Below, piece by piece: positions 1 through 13,223 of a stretch of DNA of 64,000 nt; positions within the stretch are counted from its first letter, which is position 1; the number at the start of each line of letters is the position of its first letter. Made by a program: the position numbers and the translations under genes. This DNA is from Laburnicola sp. R22_1 (taxonomy: Eukaryota; Ascomycota; Dothideomycetes; Pleosporales; Didymosphaeriaceae): positions 2,046,001 through 2,110,000 of the forward strand of contig JACONQ010000004.1 in NCBI GenBank assembly GCA_014281115.1. The letters run 5' to 3'. The notes under the pieces are model-generated. The model had not been told where the DNA came from. It did not search any database and worked only from the letters and a program-made list of their open reading frames with translations.

Positions 1-3000
1 GGAATGCTATAAAGTATAACAAAGCAAAATGAGTGAATAGAGGGCCTCTAGGGCACCTCCCTAGAAAGAACTCTATTAGGTAACAATAGATGTGACAAAC
101 TTATCCTCTAAACTAATAACTTATTAGCGGATATTAGTTATTCCTAATTGCTGCAAGAATTGCTTATGCTTGCTACTATTAGAGAGAGACTTTGTTAATC
201 TATTAGCGGGCATATTAGTAGTTCCTATCTAGGTAACGTTAATGTTCCTGGCTTTAACTTGCTCGCGGATCCACATCTAATGTACTTTAATATGTCTAAG
301 CTTTATGTTAAGCTTTTCTTTGTCCTTGTTGGCAATAGAGACTGTTTGCTAGTTATTACAGTACAACGTAGGTTGAACCTTTGGATTAAACCTAATAGCT
401 TTAAAGGTGTTTATCCACTAGGATAACTTAGTGCCAGCAGTTAATAGGGCAAACAGTTCGGCCTTAGTAGTTAATTTGGTAACAGATCTTATAATTTTTG
501 CCTTCTAATTAATAACTATACTGTAGAGCTTAAACACATAGGCGAATAAGCTTTAAGTAGTATTAGGATCGTTAGCAAACGCGGCATTAGAGGCACTAAA
601 GAATAATAACTCCTTAGCTTTCTTATTGTTAATTTGACTAATGTAGTTGGCGTTCTTAGAGCGTGCTGTTGTTGCTCCAATTGCCTAGAATCGGAAGTTG
701 TATAAGTATTGCCACACAGACTTAATAGTAGCAAGATGCTTTTAGCTTAGATTGTTTAGATGGCGGGCAAGTATTAAGTGCGCTTTTGCCACGTTAGGCC
801 GGGTGAAATATAAGATAAAGCTAAGGTATCCAACTAGGATCTAATATAGGTGGGTGCGCTCCGCGTTAGGTTTATCTGTACTTAGGGGGAGATAAGACTC
901 GCGCAGAGGGACCTTAGGGTGTCGGCTGCCCTAAAGGAGATTGTGGTTGTGGCAGACTTTTGCGATATAGGAGTCTTGAATCATCTAGACTTTGCCTTTC
1001 GCATAGTCTCTAATAATGCGTATTTCTAGGAACTAGTGTAGTTCTCCTAAGCTTGCTATTAGTAAATAGGCAAGGGATACCCTTAACTTAAGTAAAGCCC
1101 ATATTAATAAGGGTCTTCTTTAGGTGTTTGTGCTATAGCGCTAGGGCATCCTTAAGCCTATATAGTGCTTAGCGTAATCGCATCATATTGCCTAGTCTGT
1201 CTCGGAACCCATCTAGAGTCTAGACGTAATAGAGTCAGGCCAGGTACGCGTTAAGGAAAGCATTCTTAATATTGTACTAGTAGGCAAGAAGTCTAAAGGC
1301 GCACATAATAGCAATAAGGAAGCGGAGCGTTCGAGCCGCGAGGGTAGCTACATAGGTATTATCCTAGGTTATTTACAAATCTCCTCTTACAACTAGTTAA
1401 GCTTTGTAGCTAGTTAAGTAGCCATTAGCATCGAACTTGTACGTGAAAACCTATATTAGCGGCAGGGTCTTAGTATCTAGGTACTCCTTTACGTTATTTT
1501 GTACCTTTTTAAATACACCTTTATAAAGCTGCTTCTTAATCTCCTTATCTATAGTAGTGAACTACTTATTAGCATTAGGGTGGGATTTGACCTTAGCCCA
1601 GTTCTTTGGTAGCGGCGGCAGTTGATTACAGTGAACCTTTAACTCTTTATTTAGGGGCAGTTTTATAATTGCTATAGCAAACGTTTGCCAGTACAGAGAA
1701 GCGTGCGTACTAAAATGGTCCCTAGGCGTATTGTCTCCTCTACTACCTCCCTGGCAATGGGACCCTAGAACGATATTGTCTGCAGCAATATTAGGGTTTG
1801 TCTGTCTTGGAGCGTTATTCTAATAGCAGTTTGGCGCAGTATCTTTAGAAGCAATCTCTCTCTAGCCTTTTGGTTAAGAACAATTATAAGTGCTAGGTAC
1901 TAGTGTCTCTTAGGGTGTAAGTAATCCTTTATAGGCCTCCTGTTAAATCTGCTCTTTGGCATTATTTAGCCTAGTAGCCTCTTCTTCTTAATCCTTATTA
2001 TTATTCTTAACTATATATTAACAATGTGTTATATTACAATAGATCTGCTCGATAATAGGATCTTCCTCCTTATCTAATGAATCGATATTAAGGACTCTAA
2101 CTACGCGTTGTATCTCCTCCGTTATAGGCTCAAGTTATAGAGCCGAGTAGCGTTGGTCTCGTACGAAGACAACATCACGTGTTCGAACAACACTGTTAGC
2201 CCCAGGAACCTATACACAGAAGATATCCGTTCCTTTGTATCCAACTAGCCATCCAGTAATCGACCTTAACTCAAGCTTGTTACCTTTGGCCACCTTAGTA
2301 TTACGGAATAGGGCTTTAGCACTAATAACGTCTATGTGTGCAAGAGACAGCTTTACCTTACGTACATGTTTGTAGGGCGTCTTCTAGTTAAGAACCTCTG
2401 TTGGCAATTAATTAAGGATGTAAATAGCTGTTAGGCATAACTTGTTAGCTAGTTCCTTAGGCAAATTTGCTTTAATCCGCAAAGCTCTTGCTGCAGTGAT
2501 AATAAGGTTACTAGCCTTCTTAGGAAGGCTAGTCATCTCTTCTGCACCAATAGTACGTCGCTTAGCTGTAATACCCAGGTCTTAAAAGACCTTCTAAAGA
2601 TTAGCATAACCCTTTTTGTTGTCACAGCGAGCGTATATAACAATCGCGTTAAACTAGATCTATATAAGCGCTAGTATCTGTTAAACTAAGCGCGTTAAAG
2701 TCTCCTTCTTCTTATTATAAAGAGTCTTCCCTAAATAGTATCTGCTATGTTAACACATAGCGTGTAAGAGCCACTTATCCCTATTATAGCAAGCTTCACC
2801 TATCTTCCTAAGTTGTACAAGGTTGATGCCAATACGTTTAAAGGGGCGTGTCGCAGGCTTGCGTTAAGGGTGTTAACTAATAATCTTAGAAAGCTTAGAG
2901 TTAATGCACTTTTCACATTTCCTCTATTGTGGAGCTTAGGGGCTAGTGATAAGCTTAATACTATCCACTACCTGCTCTAGGTGTTTAACCGCGCGTTGTC

Positions 3001-4760
3001 CTACATAAGCTAGCATCTAATAAGCTTCTATAGGGGTAACTTGTAGAGGCTTGCGCTCTATACGGCTTAGCTTAGCTGACTTCAATTGAATCGCGAATGT
3101 GTACAACTCTAATGCGTTCGGACGTATTGCCTTGTTAGAGTCTATAACCTAATAGCTACCCTACTTATTAAGTGTGCAGAATATGTCCATTAAAGCGCTC
3201 CTTAGATAGAGATAGCTACGTCCCAAGTCGAACTTAATACCAACTACTTAACAGTGTAAGAGTGACACTACTAATATAAAGAACGTGGGGATAAGTGCTA
3301 CCTATATTATAGTCACTTAACGTTCGCTAGTTAGAGTATTAATAAACAGCTTAACATTTCCCTACTTATATATCTGCAGGGCTTGCGTGCTAGCTAGTAG
3401 GATATTATCTAGGTGTCTATCTTAGATCTTCTCCCAAGTCTTTAGCCAATAGTTTGTAACATATAGATTAGAGCTAGGATCTAGTATCCACTTATTAATT
3501 AATAGTGGTGGAGGCTATTAAACAGCAGCTATACTAAGTGGAATAACAACCTAAGCTACGTTCTAGCTGCCTTGCTAGTGCATAACTGCTCCTATTAAGT
3601 TTTAAGTATTTAATAGAGGGTAACTAGTGTCTATTAAGAAATTATTCTTGTTGGCAGCAGCTGCCTTTTCACTAGCTTTCTTCTTAGCTCTAAACAGAGC
3701 TGCGCTTAAAGGGTTGCCTTTGCCTAGTTTCCTAACTCTGTTAAACTTGGCTAAGATAGCTAGGTTGGGCCTCCATCTAGCGGGTTGGAGAGAAGGAACC
3801 ACATAGAAGCACTATTTAAATAGGTGCTATTCCCTATAGATGCAAGTGACTATACGTTTCTGGGTGTTGCTATTAGTGTTTAGACTAGGGCGTCCTAAAA
3901 CGGCGTATGTTCTAAGTGCTAACGCTATAGGGTTTAAGGTGCGTTGGAACTGTTAATAGTTCTCTACTAGTGCAATAGGATTTATATATGGGGTTCCATT
4001 TATTTTAGCTCGCGTGATCTCCTAAATTTCGTGCGTGATAAAGGACTTATCAATTCCCCTAATTGCTTAAAGAAAGTCCTGCTGTGCTTAATAGTCCTGG
4101 ACTTTAGGTAGTTTTAGTTTAATTATATCGCGAAGGATAGTGATATAGCTTTCATACTAAGCATCCATCTTCTATTGTTGTGAAACCTTCTTAATCTTGT
4201 CGTACTGCTCGAGCAACTCATACTTGCGTTCTGCTACTAATATATAGAATATCTTCTTAAGTTGTATAAGTTGTTTATAGGGTGTTTTAGCATCCTTAAT
4301 AATTAGAATATGCCTGCTGGCGATTGTCCTTACAATCTCCTATGTTAGGTTATTAAGAGCGTTCTCCTTCTTCTACTAGGCTACTAGCTTTGTTGCGTAG
4401 AACCTATACTAGAAGGTGTAGTCCTCTTGTTTAGATTTCGTAAGTTTGTCTAGTTTAATATTATTATTGCCCTAAATAATACTTAAAGCTTTGTTAGGTG
4501 TGTTGTCCTTTTTAAATAAGCGTAGTAGTCGCTCCTTAGGTTTCTTATTATAGATTTTCTTAATAGTATCTACTGTTAAATCTGGGTTATAATAGTCCCA
4601 GATTTTGTATGCCTTAGCGGTTCTCTTTCGCAGAAAGATCCACTTTAACTAATCGCTTAGCTTATTAAGGATAATTATCTCCTTAACAATTAGCTCGTCC
4701 TCTTTGTTGCTTATTGTAGCAAACTAGAGCTTTTCGAGTTAATCTCTGTTGTGGAAAGCG
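1..4760 (-). mobile_element. Degenerate Ty1/Copia retrotransposon (copy A), internal region
   Basis: Conceptual translation of the minus strand, reading through stops, gives the Copia order from right to left. A gag region covers about 4,740-3,600. A protease relic near 3,490-3,450 reads LDPSSNLYVTN against the family LDSGSNLHVTN. A gag-pre-integrase with a CEKC pair sits near 3,050-2,880, integrase at about 2,880-1,900, and reverse transcriptase at about 1,650-900 with WVFTYKFD-, RLVVRGDL- and DIKNAFL-like blocks. RNase H at about 770-240 contains ASNAAFANDPNTT and the TTKAELFAL-type block. Nearly every interruption is TAG or TAA where Gln or Trp is expected, as after RIP. I could not identify LTRs, so both ends are approximate, and the element may continue left of the window. 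No product is expected. Confidence 0.8.
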
Positions 4761-4924
4761 CGTGTAGTAAGTAGGTAGAGTGTGAACTACAGTTAAATTA
4801 AGTGTAGGCTAGGCTCATAACTGTAAGGGATAAGTAGGGTAGTAATTAGGAATAAGAGACTAAGTTGATTGTAATAAGCTAAACAGAGAAACTACTTAAG
4901 TAGCAGAATCGTAATCAGCAACTA

Positions 4925-6840
4925 GTCTACATCAGGTTGGTGGTATCATGTGATATCGTACTCCACACTAACACATACGCTATAGAAGTTGCTATCTCTA
5001 CCTTCTACTCGCAAGCCTTCCATATAGTCAGCCAGCTTCTCAATCGCCTTCTTGCCAGGGTGACCCCAGGTGCTGTGGGCTATCCTATAGTTAATTATAC
5101 AATTAGGTCAAGGGTCCTTTAAAGGTTAGTAAGTAGTGCTAAAGGATAATAATAAGCGGGTTTCTGGGCGGCGGCTAGTATTAGCGTTAACTAGCCAGTG
5201 TCTGTTTTAGTACTCTAGGTATGTAACTATAGATTTTCTGCTAACCTTGTATAGAAGGTCTTGTCCTAAGTTAAAGTGAATCTGACTTAAGCGACAGCGT
5301 GCTAAGCCTATAAGGCTTGTTAAGAAGTCTTTGACTAAAGCAACGTGCGTTAGGACTATAGCTAATAGGCCCTTAGGTGTCTTCACTATTAGTTTTATAC
5401 TGCCCCATACAGTAATTTTAATACATTCTATTCCTACTCCTATAAAGTTGTTAGCACTGGCCTTATACTCTTTTGTCTATCTAGGCTAAGACTTAGTATT
5501 AATAATATGGGTGTTTGAACCAGGATTAAGTATAAATTGGTTATTTAATAAGTTGTAGCTGCTAATATTGTTAAGTGTAGATAGAGCTATTAGCTCCTTA
5601 GTAGGTTTAACGCTATTATTAAATAATAGCTTCTTATTGCGCTTGCCGCGCTTATTAACTGTAATGGCATTAGATTTCATATATTGCGTAGTGTAGGTAG
5701 ATGGGTTCAAGGGAGGCTTTCTATTGTTAATAGTAACTGCAGACTCAGAGCTTAATTAAGTTGCCTTCTAGTCCTTTATAGCCTTCTCCACTCTTATCTT
5801 TAAGCTTAGATTCTTAGCAAAAGCTACTGCCACCTTCTTGCTACCCTCCTTATTGTTGTATCCTTAGGGTTAGGAAGGAGCATCTGGATTTATTACCTAG
5901 CACTTAGACTAAGAGTGTTTATTGCCATAGAGGCATACACCGCTCTGTAAAGGTTTGCTTTATAGTGTTTTTGTTAGCTTAGCTATCTCTAGCTCTGCCA
6001 CATATACACTAAAGCCTGTACTAATTAGGCGTGTGCGCTTTAAGTACGCTAAGAACTTAGCAATATAGTCCTCCACTAATAGGACTGTTTTACTAAGCCT
6101 CTCCTTCTAAATTAGGTCTCGCAGACCTGCTGTTCTGTATTCTAGGTCGAGTACCTTGCAGGCAACTAGGAAGTCTTCCTACGCGCAAGAATTCTCCATC
6201 TCTGCCAGCCTAATAGCCTTGCACTAGTTAGTGACCTTAACCTAACGTCGAAGCCACTCTTTAACCTTCCTGCCCTTTGGTGGTGTCTAGAGATCCTTAT
6301 ACTTTATTATTAAATTGTGGCAACGTGTTGCGTCTAATAGTGCAAGATGTTTCTTAAGGGTTGTAAGTTATTTGTGCAGTGTACCCTTATCCTTAATTAG
6401 GTATATATAGTGTGCTGCTATTATCTTACTAATCTTAGAGTTGAATTCTGCTAGAGCCTTCAGCTAACGCTTATACTCTAGATCCTTCTTTTCCTATCTC
6501 TTATACGCCCAACAGTAATTGGCTCGCTGCTTGGTATTTAGGCTGGCGTACGTAGTAGCTGTGCTGCTGTAGTCGCTAAGCTAAGGCTTTATTGGCTCCT
6601 TAAGCTGCGGTAGCTTGTCTACTGCAATATTTAGATTAATATATTTCTAGAGTTAGTTCTTTTGCGCTGTATCCTTGCGGATAAATAGCCATTTGTGCCA
6701 ATCTTCTAATCAACTGCGGACAATTATCACTTAAGTAATGGCTGGATCCGACTTGGTTGTTATTGTGCTCGCAGGGTTGCTTCTATAGTAAGACTATAGT
6801 GTCCTTAGTAGGGTAATTGCTTAGGTGAGTGAGGCCCTGT
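4925..6840 (-). mobile_element. Truncated Ty1/Copia retrotransposon (copy B): gag, protease, gag-pre-integrase
   Basis: The minus strand reads as a second Copia gag from about 6,760. A protease relic FILNPGSNTHIINTKS lies near 5,540-5,490 (family pattern ILDSGSNTHI). A gag-pre-integrase block HSTWGHPGKKAIEKLADY lies at about 5,070-5,000. The frame then stops and copy A gag begins, so integrase, RT and RNase H are missing. The parts resemble copy A in order but differ in sequence, so this is another family member or subfamily rather than a direct duplicate. One 74-residue stretch (5,486-5,710) is stop-free; the rest is broken by TAG and TAA. The left junction with copy A is somewhere in 4,760-4,925. 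Confidence 0.72.
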
Positions 6841-7122
6841 CGCAATCTAGGCTTATAACTATAGCGGTTGTAGCTGAAAGGCGAAAGTTGAGGCAACACT
6901 TATTGTATTGAATATGAGTAGTACCTAGGATATATACTAATAGGCAATCTAGGCAGTAGTGAATAAGTGTAGGCAGTAATAAACTAGTATAGGCAATAGT
7001 AGATCTGTAGGCAGCAACTCTAAACTTACCCACTACTGTTATAGTTATTAATATTCTAGCCCTCCTTATTACCCTCTGTAACGCTGCTTGCAGCGTAGAT
7101 AACAACCTTAAGAGCTAAGCTT
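6841..7122. other. Junction between Copia B and Gypsy C, unassigned
   Basis: About 280 bases between the last recognisable Copia gag sequence and the first recognisable Gypsy coiled-coil sequence. I see no LTR, tandem repeat or gene here. It should hold the 5' end of Copia B or the untranslated leader of Gypsy C. Confidence 0.3.
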
Positions 7123-10100
7123 TATAGTTACAGGAAGTGTTCGCTGCTGCTACGCTGGACATAATAGAGATGGTTAAGTAGCTTATAGTAACTTAGCGCG
7201 AGTTAAAGAAATATAAGCAGCTATATAAAACCCGAGGCCCTGCTAATAATAACAATAACGCCGCCCCTTAACTCTGCGAAGAACTTAAGGTTAAGAAACG
7301 CGAACTTGCTAAGGCATGTAAAGGAAATGGAGAGTTGCGAGCCTAACTAAGTGAGCACCTAATTGCTGTTAACAACTAAGAATATTAGGTTAAATTCTTA
7401 TAATTAGAGTTGGACTAAGCGAGGGCCAAAGTTAAGAAATATAATGGTAAGGCTGGCGAGTATTACTAGTTATAGAAGGCGGAATAATAGATATTGTGTA
7501 ACTATTAGTTTAACTGCAACAAAGTTGCTTGTAATTTAGAGAAGCTGTATTATAACTATGACTAATTAAAACAGGATAAGTAGAATAAAGTCATCGACTT
7601 GGTACGTAAAGTTTAATAATATGAGCCTAACTTTTGTGGCTATATAGTCCTAGGTTGAAACACTGATACTTGCGGAGATCCTTGTCTGTCTAGGTAAGTA
7701 TCTCTCTAAGGATGGGTAGGTCTACGCCGCGACCCCTCTCTAGCCGCCTGTGATGGCTAAATGTTATAACGCGACCTTTCTTCTTGTTGCAAACGCAGCG
7801 TATTGTTTGTCTAAGATACTACTAAACAAGTTAATTATAATGAGTAATAAGACAATATTTGCGAACCTTATATTCCTTAAGCTTCTTCTATAGCCGCTGC
7901 TTCTACTATTGCCGCCTCTGCATTTAGTAGTGGGCGTTATCTGCCTAAGATGCCTGACTTGGAAAAATTTAATAGTAAAGAAGATGAGGACTATGAGAGG
8001 TGGCGCGTACTGGCTATTAACAAATGCAAGATTTCCTTTAATGAGGAGGACTAGTGTATTGTGTACCTTATAAATTATATTAAGGGCGACGCTTAGGTGT
8101 TAGTTAAGGATATGAGGCCCTAGCACTTTATGGAGTATATTGAGGCCTTGGACGAATTCTATGGACATATGTCTACGGATAAGATTACTTAGGCGTTAAA
8201 TAATCTAGTTAATTCCTCGCATCCCCTTAAACAAAAGGCTAGCGAGAGTTTTGAAGTATGGCGCATCTGTTTTATGGCTGTTCGCAACCTTATCTCTATG
8301 CTAGATGCTATAATAATTAACTATGCCTAGAAGCTTATAAACTAGTCTATTGCTAATGCCGCAAATATTTGTAAGAAAGATAGCGATAGTCTATTGCAGT
8401 ACTTACGCGATGCTAGTAATATCGATAAATAACGCTAGTACACTGTGGCCCCAAAGGCGAAGGCCATAACTATAGGTACGTCTATAACGCGAATAAAGAT
8501 AGTAGAGCCTTGCGCTTTAATAATATTATTAAAACAAAACCTTAATAAGGTTGTGTTTGGCTAGACTAAGGAAGAGAGGCGTATGTTGGTGTGCTTAAAA
8601 CTGTGCTTTAAGTGTGGTAAGCCTAACTACTAATAACGTAACCCGCACGCACCCTGCTGTAATAAGCCTACTGTACTATTTACTAATATCTCTGTATTAC
8701 TTACTGCCCTGTAAGTGTTGCACGCTGACAAATTAGAAACTGAAAATGAGCCTATTAAGGACAATATTGAAGTTGACGATGATGGCTTTATAATTAACTT
8801 GGAAAACTAGATGCTTCTACGCAAAACTGCATATAGGAGCTAGACTAGCGTAGTGCTAAGAGAATGTTAGACTGGATTTAATTAACTTACGACTAATTTA
8901 AAACTGCCGCCGCTCTTGCTATCCCACTTAATTAAGTCTGTCCTAGTGGGCACTAAGTCTCCTCTACCTCCTTAACTAATAGTCCTCTTAACATGACAAG
9001 TTAGTTGACCTTTCTAGGTTAAATATAAATACCACAAGGATGGCGAAGGACTTCTACACTTGTTAATATAGGGGCAAGTGTGTGCTTTGTAAGCTGCTAT
9101 TAGGTGAAGTAATGTGGCTATAAGATAATTAAGACCAATAAACCTATATAACTGGCATTAGTAGATGGCGGCGAGGTTGGAAAACTTATAGAAGCTGTGG
9201 ACCTTACTATTAAATATGGCAGCCACACGTCTACTGTTCTATGCTACGTTACTGATATTGGAAAATACAACGTTATCTTGGGTATGAATTGGATAGACTA
9301 TTATGAGCCCTTAATTCGGTTTGGTGAAACTCGTTCTATAGAGTTTAAATTGGATTGCTGCCAAACTAACTGCTTATATTAAGGACGACCTGAAACTGTG
9401 TACTATAATTGACTGTTGAAGAGCGAGTTGCGCAAAACTTCGCTAGTTGGTGATATATACATAATTAGTGCGTACGCTGCTGTTTAATTAGCTGCCTAAG
9501 ACCCTAATAATGTTGTCTAGGTGGAGCCCCATTGTTAGGACTTGCTTAAGCGCCCTCCTAACAATAACGTCTCCCTTGACGCGTTTAAGGACAGCTTTCC
9601 TAGTTTGACTGCCGTAATAACTAAAGAGGACTTTGATAAGTATATATATAAGCTAAACTAAGCACCTTGGTTAGATAATAAGCTTCGCGACATAGTTTCT
9701 AGATTTGTCTTTAATAAGTTTAAGCAAGTGTTTAGTGCTGTTAAAGCTAACATCCTACCTTTGCGCCATAAGGGAGTTAACCACGTAATTAATATGGACC
9801 TAAGCTCTCTAATCCCTTAACCTAAGATCTATGGGCTGACGCGCACCGAAACTAAAGTGGTTAAGAAATATATTAATAAAATACTAGGCAAAGGATTTAT
9901 ACGCCTAAGTATATTACTATGGGCGGCGCCGGTACTAGTAGTAAAGAAGCCTGGGGGAGGTCTCTAGATTTGTGTCGACTACTGACAATTAAACGCCATA
10001 ACAAAAAAGAATTAAAACGCGCCTCCCTCTATTAAGGAGACGCTTGCTAGGATGGCCAAGGTCTCTATTATATTATTAGTAGACGTTGTTGCCGCCTTTA

Positions 10101-11298
10101 ACACTGTACAAATTAAAGAAGGCGATGAAGAGAAAATAGTATTTATAACACAGTATGGGCTGTATGAGTATGTGGTCATGCCTTTTAGACTCTGTAATGC
10201 TCTAGGGACTTTTTAGACTTTTATTAATAAGACGCTTTGCGAGTATCTCGACGACTTTTGTATGGCGTACTTGGATAATATCCTTATATACAGCGAGCAA
10301 GAAGATAAGTATAAGGCGCATGTACTTAAGGTAATCGCTAGACTCTATAACACTAGCCTATACTTAGATCCTGCGAAGTGCAAATGGAATGTTAAACAGG
10401 TAAAGTATTTAGGACTTATACTTACTACTAATAGTATTAAAATAGATCTTAAGAAAGTTAAGACTATAGTAAATTGGCCTACACCCTAGTGCGTAAAGGA
10501 CGTGCAAGCCTTCCTAGGGTTTGCTAACTTTTACTAACGGTTTATTGCTAGGTTTTTACACCTAGCTAAGCCGCTTACTAAACTTATAAGGGACGGCGCG
10601 CATAAAGAGTTTTTACTAGCCCTAGACTTAAAGGCTTTAGCTATGTTTAATAAACTAAAGAAGGCTTTTTACGACACTAATAGAAAGGTCCTGGCTCACT
10701 TTAACCCTAATCTAAAAACATGGCTAAAAACTAATGCTTCTAACTTTGTGTGTGCTGTAGTACTTTCGCAAATACATAATGGGGTGTTGCGACCTATTAC
10801 GTTCTTATTACACAAGATAACGCCTACGGAATACAACTATAAAATATATAATAAAGAACTTCTTACTATTGTCTAAGCTTTTAAGGAGTGGTAGTTTAAA
10901 CTTACTAGCACAAATAATCCTATAAAGGTCCTGTCTAACTACTAAGTATTACAGATGTTTATAACTAATAAACAACTTAACTGCCGCTAAGCTAGATAGG
11001 CTGAGTTTTTATCTGAGTTTAATTTTAAAATTACGTACTGGCCTAGAGTTTAAGGTACTAAACCTAACGCTCTAACACGTTATTTAGATAACGTGCCTTA
11101 AGATGTAGAAGACGCGGTTAGGCAACACTAATAGTAAGTTATTATTAAGCTATATTAGATTAATCCAGAACTTAGGATTGTGTATATAGCATACGAATAG
11201 AACGCTAGCGCGCGATATATAGTTTACCTAGTCTAGATTATAACTCTCTACTCTATATAAAGTCTTATCTCTATTACGCGCAATATATATAATAATAG
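7123..11298 (+). mobile_element. Degenerate Ty3/Gypsy chromovirus (element C), 5' part: gag, protease, RT, RNase H
   Basis: Plus-strand translation starts with a charged, coiled-coil-like gag N-terminus (7,123-7,640). A gag core follows near 7,930-8,450 (KMPDLEKFNSKEDEDYERW) and a zinc knuckle CFKCGKPNY with a later His and Cys near 8,610-8,660. A retropepsin-like tail sits at 9,197-9,382 (ILGMNWIDYY). RT covers about 9,840-10,500 with YLDNILIYS at 10,265-10,300, where the family has YLDD. RNase H is at 10,640-11,110. Stops are TAG or TAA at expected Gln and Trp codons. Integrase is missing here because a LINE is inserted at 11,299; the element resumes at 17,489. The element is dead but its architecture is clear. 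Confidence 0.85.
11286..11298. repeat. Target-site duplication of the LINE, left copy
   Basis: The 13-base sequence TATATAATAATAG lies here and again at 17,476-17,488, directly flanking the LINE. Bases outside the repeat differ on both sides, so 13 bp is the full duplication. Confidence 0.9.
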
Positions 11299-11412
11299 CA
11301 CCTTCACCAACTTTTGGAATTTTGAGAAAGTGGTAAAATTGCTAAATCTTTATCTCGTTTATCTCAGTTTCATCTGAAATCCGACTCCTAGCCATCCCCA
11401 GGCACCGCACGC

Positions 11413-13223
11413 GTGCGGTGGGTTGATGATAGCGATGGAGACGCCTCAGAGGCCCCCTCCAGGGGCCTCTACAGTGACTCGCCCCCAGACCCTGAGTCTG
11501 CGCGGCAGACTAACATCCAGCACCCCTCCAGGAAGCGCCAACAGACCGATGTCCGCCCTCCTAGACGCCTTTCCTTTGGTGGAGGCGTGCCTATCCGCCC
11601 AGAAGCTGCTATAGATACAGCAGCCAACGCCCTTAACTCCCACCTTACGGCTGCGCGCAAGGCGGCAGAGACCCAGGAGAAAGTCGCAATAGCTATGGCC
11701 GAAGCTATCGACCACTGCATCGCTAATCTTAAGCGCCCAGAGGAGCTGGCGGCTGCCTCTACCCTCCACAACCGCCTTATACAGACACTGAAAAATTCAG
11801 CCACGCCAAGCCTTCGTCCTAATGTAGTTAGGACCGGCTACGACTCGACAACCACCGCCTACACCACAGACAGCGACAGCGATCTTGCCGCCCAGCCTCA
11901 GAGGACATAGGCAAGTGTGGAATCCGCCTCCCACGGAGACAGCGGATACACAACCACAGCTAGCAGCAGGAAATCCACAACCACGGCTAAGCGGCAAACT
12001 ACACCTAGACAGGCAGCAGACCCACAGATCTTGCTCACAGTCGCAAACCCGGCCAACCGGCTAGGTCAAACCTCTGCCTTCGCTGTACGAACGGCTATCT
12101 GCGCCGCTACAGGGCTCGACCTCAGCGCTATCCCTACGGCCACAAGGACCCGCACGGGGTGGGCCATCACCCCAGCCTCCAACGACATACGACAGCAACT
12201 CATGGAACAGGAAAAGAAGGAATCAATGATGAGATCCATTGAAGCTGACAGCGCTGAGTTGCCCATGCGATGGGTTAACTACGCCGTACCTGGAGTACCT
12301 AGCAGCTACCGCTCGCTGCTAGGGGAAGACGTGCCCTACTCCTCCAGATGGTAGCAGAAGAGGCTTACACGCAGACAAAACAACACCCTACTAACTGCCG
12401 CCCCTCCCGACACGGCCCTAATCAATTTGGACACACCACCTGGATAGTGTCCTTTGAAAAGCCTGCGGCGGCTTTCCGCCTCTTTGGTGCCAGCGACCTA
12501 TCCCGCGAGATAATCAAGAAGCGGGCTATAGAACGCCATGACCCTAGCTGCCAGGGCTACTGCAACGCGGCACGATGCACACGCGCACCCCGCTGCCGCA
12601 ACTGCGGAAAGAAACCTAGCGAGCACGAAGGCCCAATAGGAGACAACTGCGCTCACAAGCAACAATGCCCCAACTGCCGCAGCCCACACGCCGCAGACGA
12701 CCCTACCTGCTTAGTGAAACCCAGGCGGGTGAACAATCGCATTATCCGACCGACTCGCCGCGAACTAGCGACACTGAGACGCGCCGGACAGAAGGCCTTT
12801 GACCAGCTACACAACCTACAGCCTCAATCCGAGCTCACCACCCAGGGCCAAGACACCTCCCCCAGCGGAGAAGACGACACCAGAGAAGAAGCCCCTCTTG
12901 ACGGCAATGACGCCGCCCCCGCCAGGGCTAACGTCCAGACAGACACTCAAACTGAACCCGTGCTGACACTACCAGATCAGCCAGAGCAGGAACCGATGGC
13001 CCTAAGCCATCGTCCCCCAAGAGGACCTCGACGCTCGACCCCGTACCCCGACACCGCCTCACGACAAGCGGCCCCACGCTTATCGAGCAGGCCTATGCGA
13101 TCCTCTGCGCCTATTAGCGGCAGCCTAAACCTCGCCGCGCTCTCTGCTAGAAGCGCGAGACAAGAAGATCACACCCAGTCCTCCTCACAGGAGGACCAGA
13201 CCATGGACGAATCCTCAAGTTAA
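11413..13223 (+). pseudogene. LINE ORF1 (gag-like, cysteine motifs), broken
   Basis: ORF1 should encode the RNA-binding, chaperone-like protein of the LINE particle. It is open from about 11,413 to 12,354 except for a TAG at 11,908-11,910 in a CAG-like position. The frame then shifts near 12,350, and the rest runs to the TAA at 13,221-13,223. The C-terminal half carries closely spaced CCHC-like cysteine motifs at about 12,550-12,710 (CNAARCTRAPRCRNCGKK, then CAHKQQCPNC), typical of LINE gag proteins. The region before them is rich in Ser, Thr, Pro and Arg. No in-frame ATG is visible at the start (the first codon I can place is GTG at 11,413), so the initiator may be mutated. The stop overlaps the ORF2 start by one base. 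Confidence 0.82.

Noticed and set aside
1..240. Possible LTR of Copia A at the left edge
   Set aside because: No second copy of the sequence was found near the right end of Copia A, so an LTR cannot be supported.
6821..7105. 94-codon minus-strand open frame between Copia B and Gypsy C
   Set aside because: Repetitive composition and no similarity to gag; more likely chance in AT-rich DNA.
11446..11804. Long minus-strand open frames over LINE ORF1
   Set aside because: They are antisense shadows of a GC-rich coding region; the plus-strand frame has the cysteine motifs and family order.
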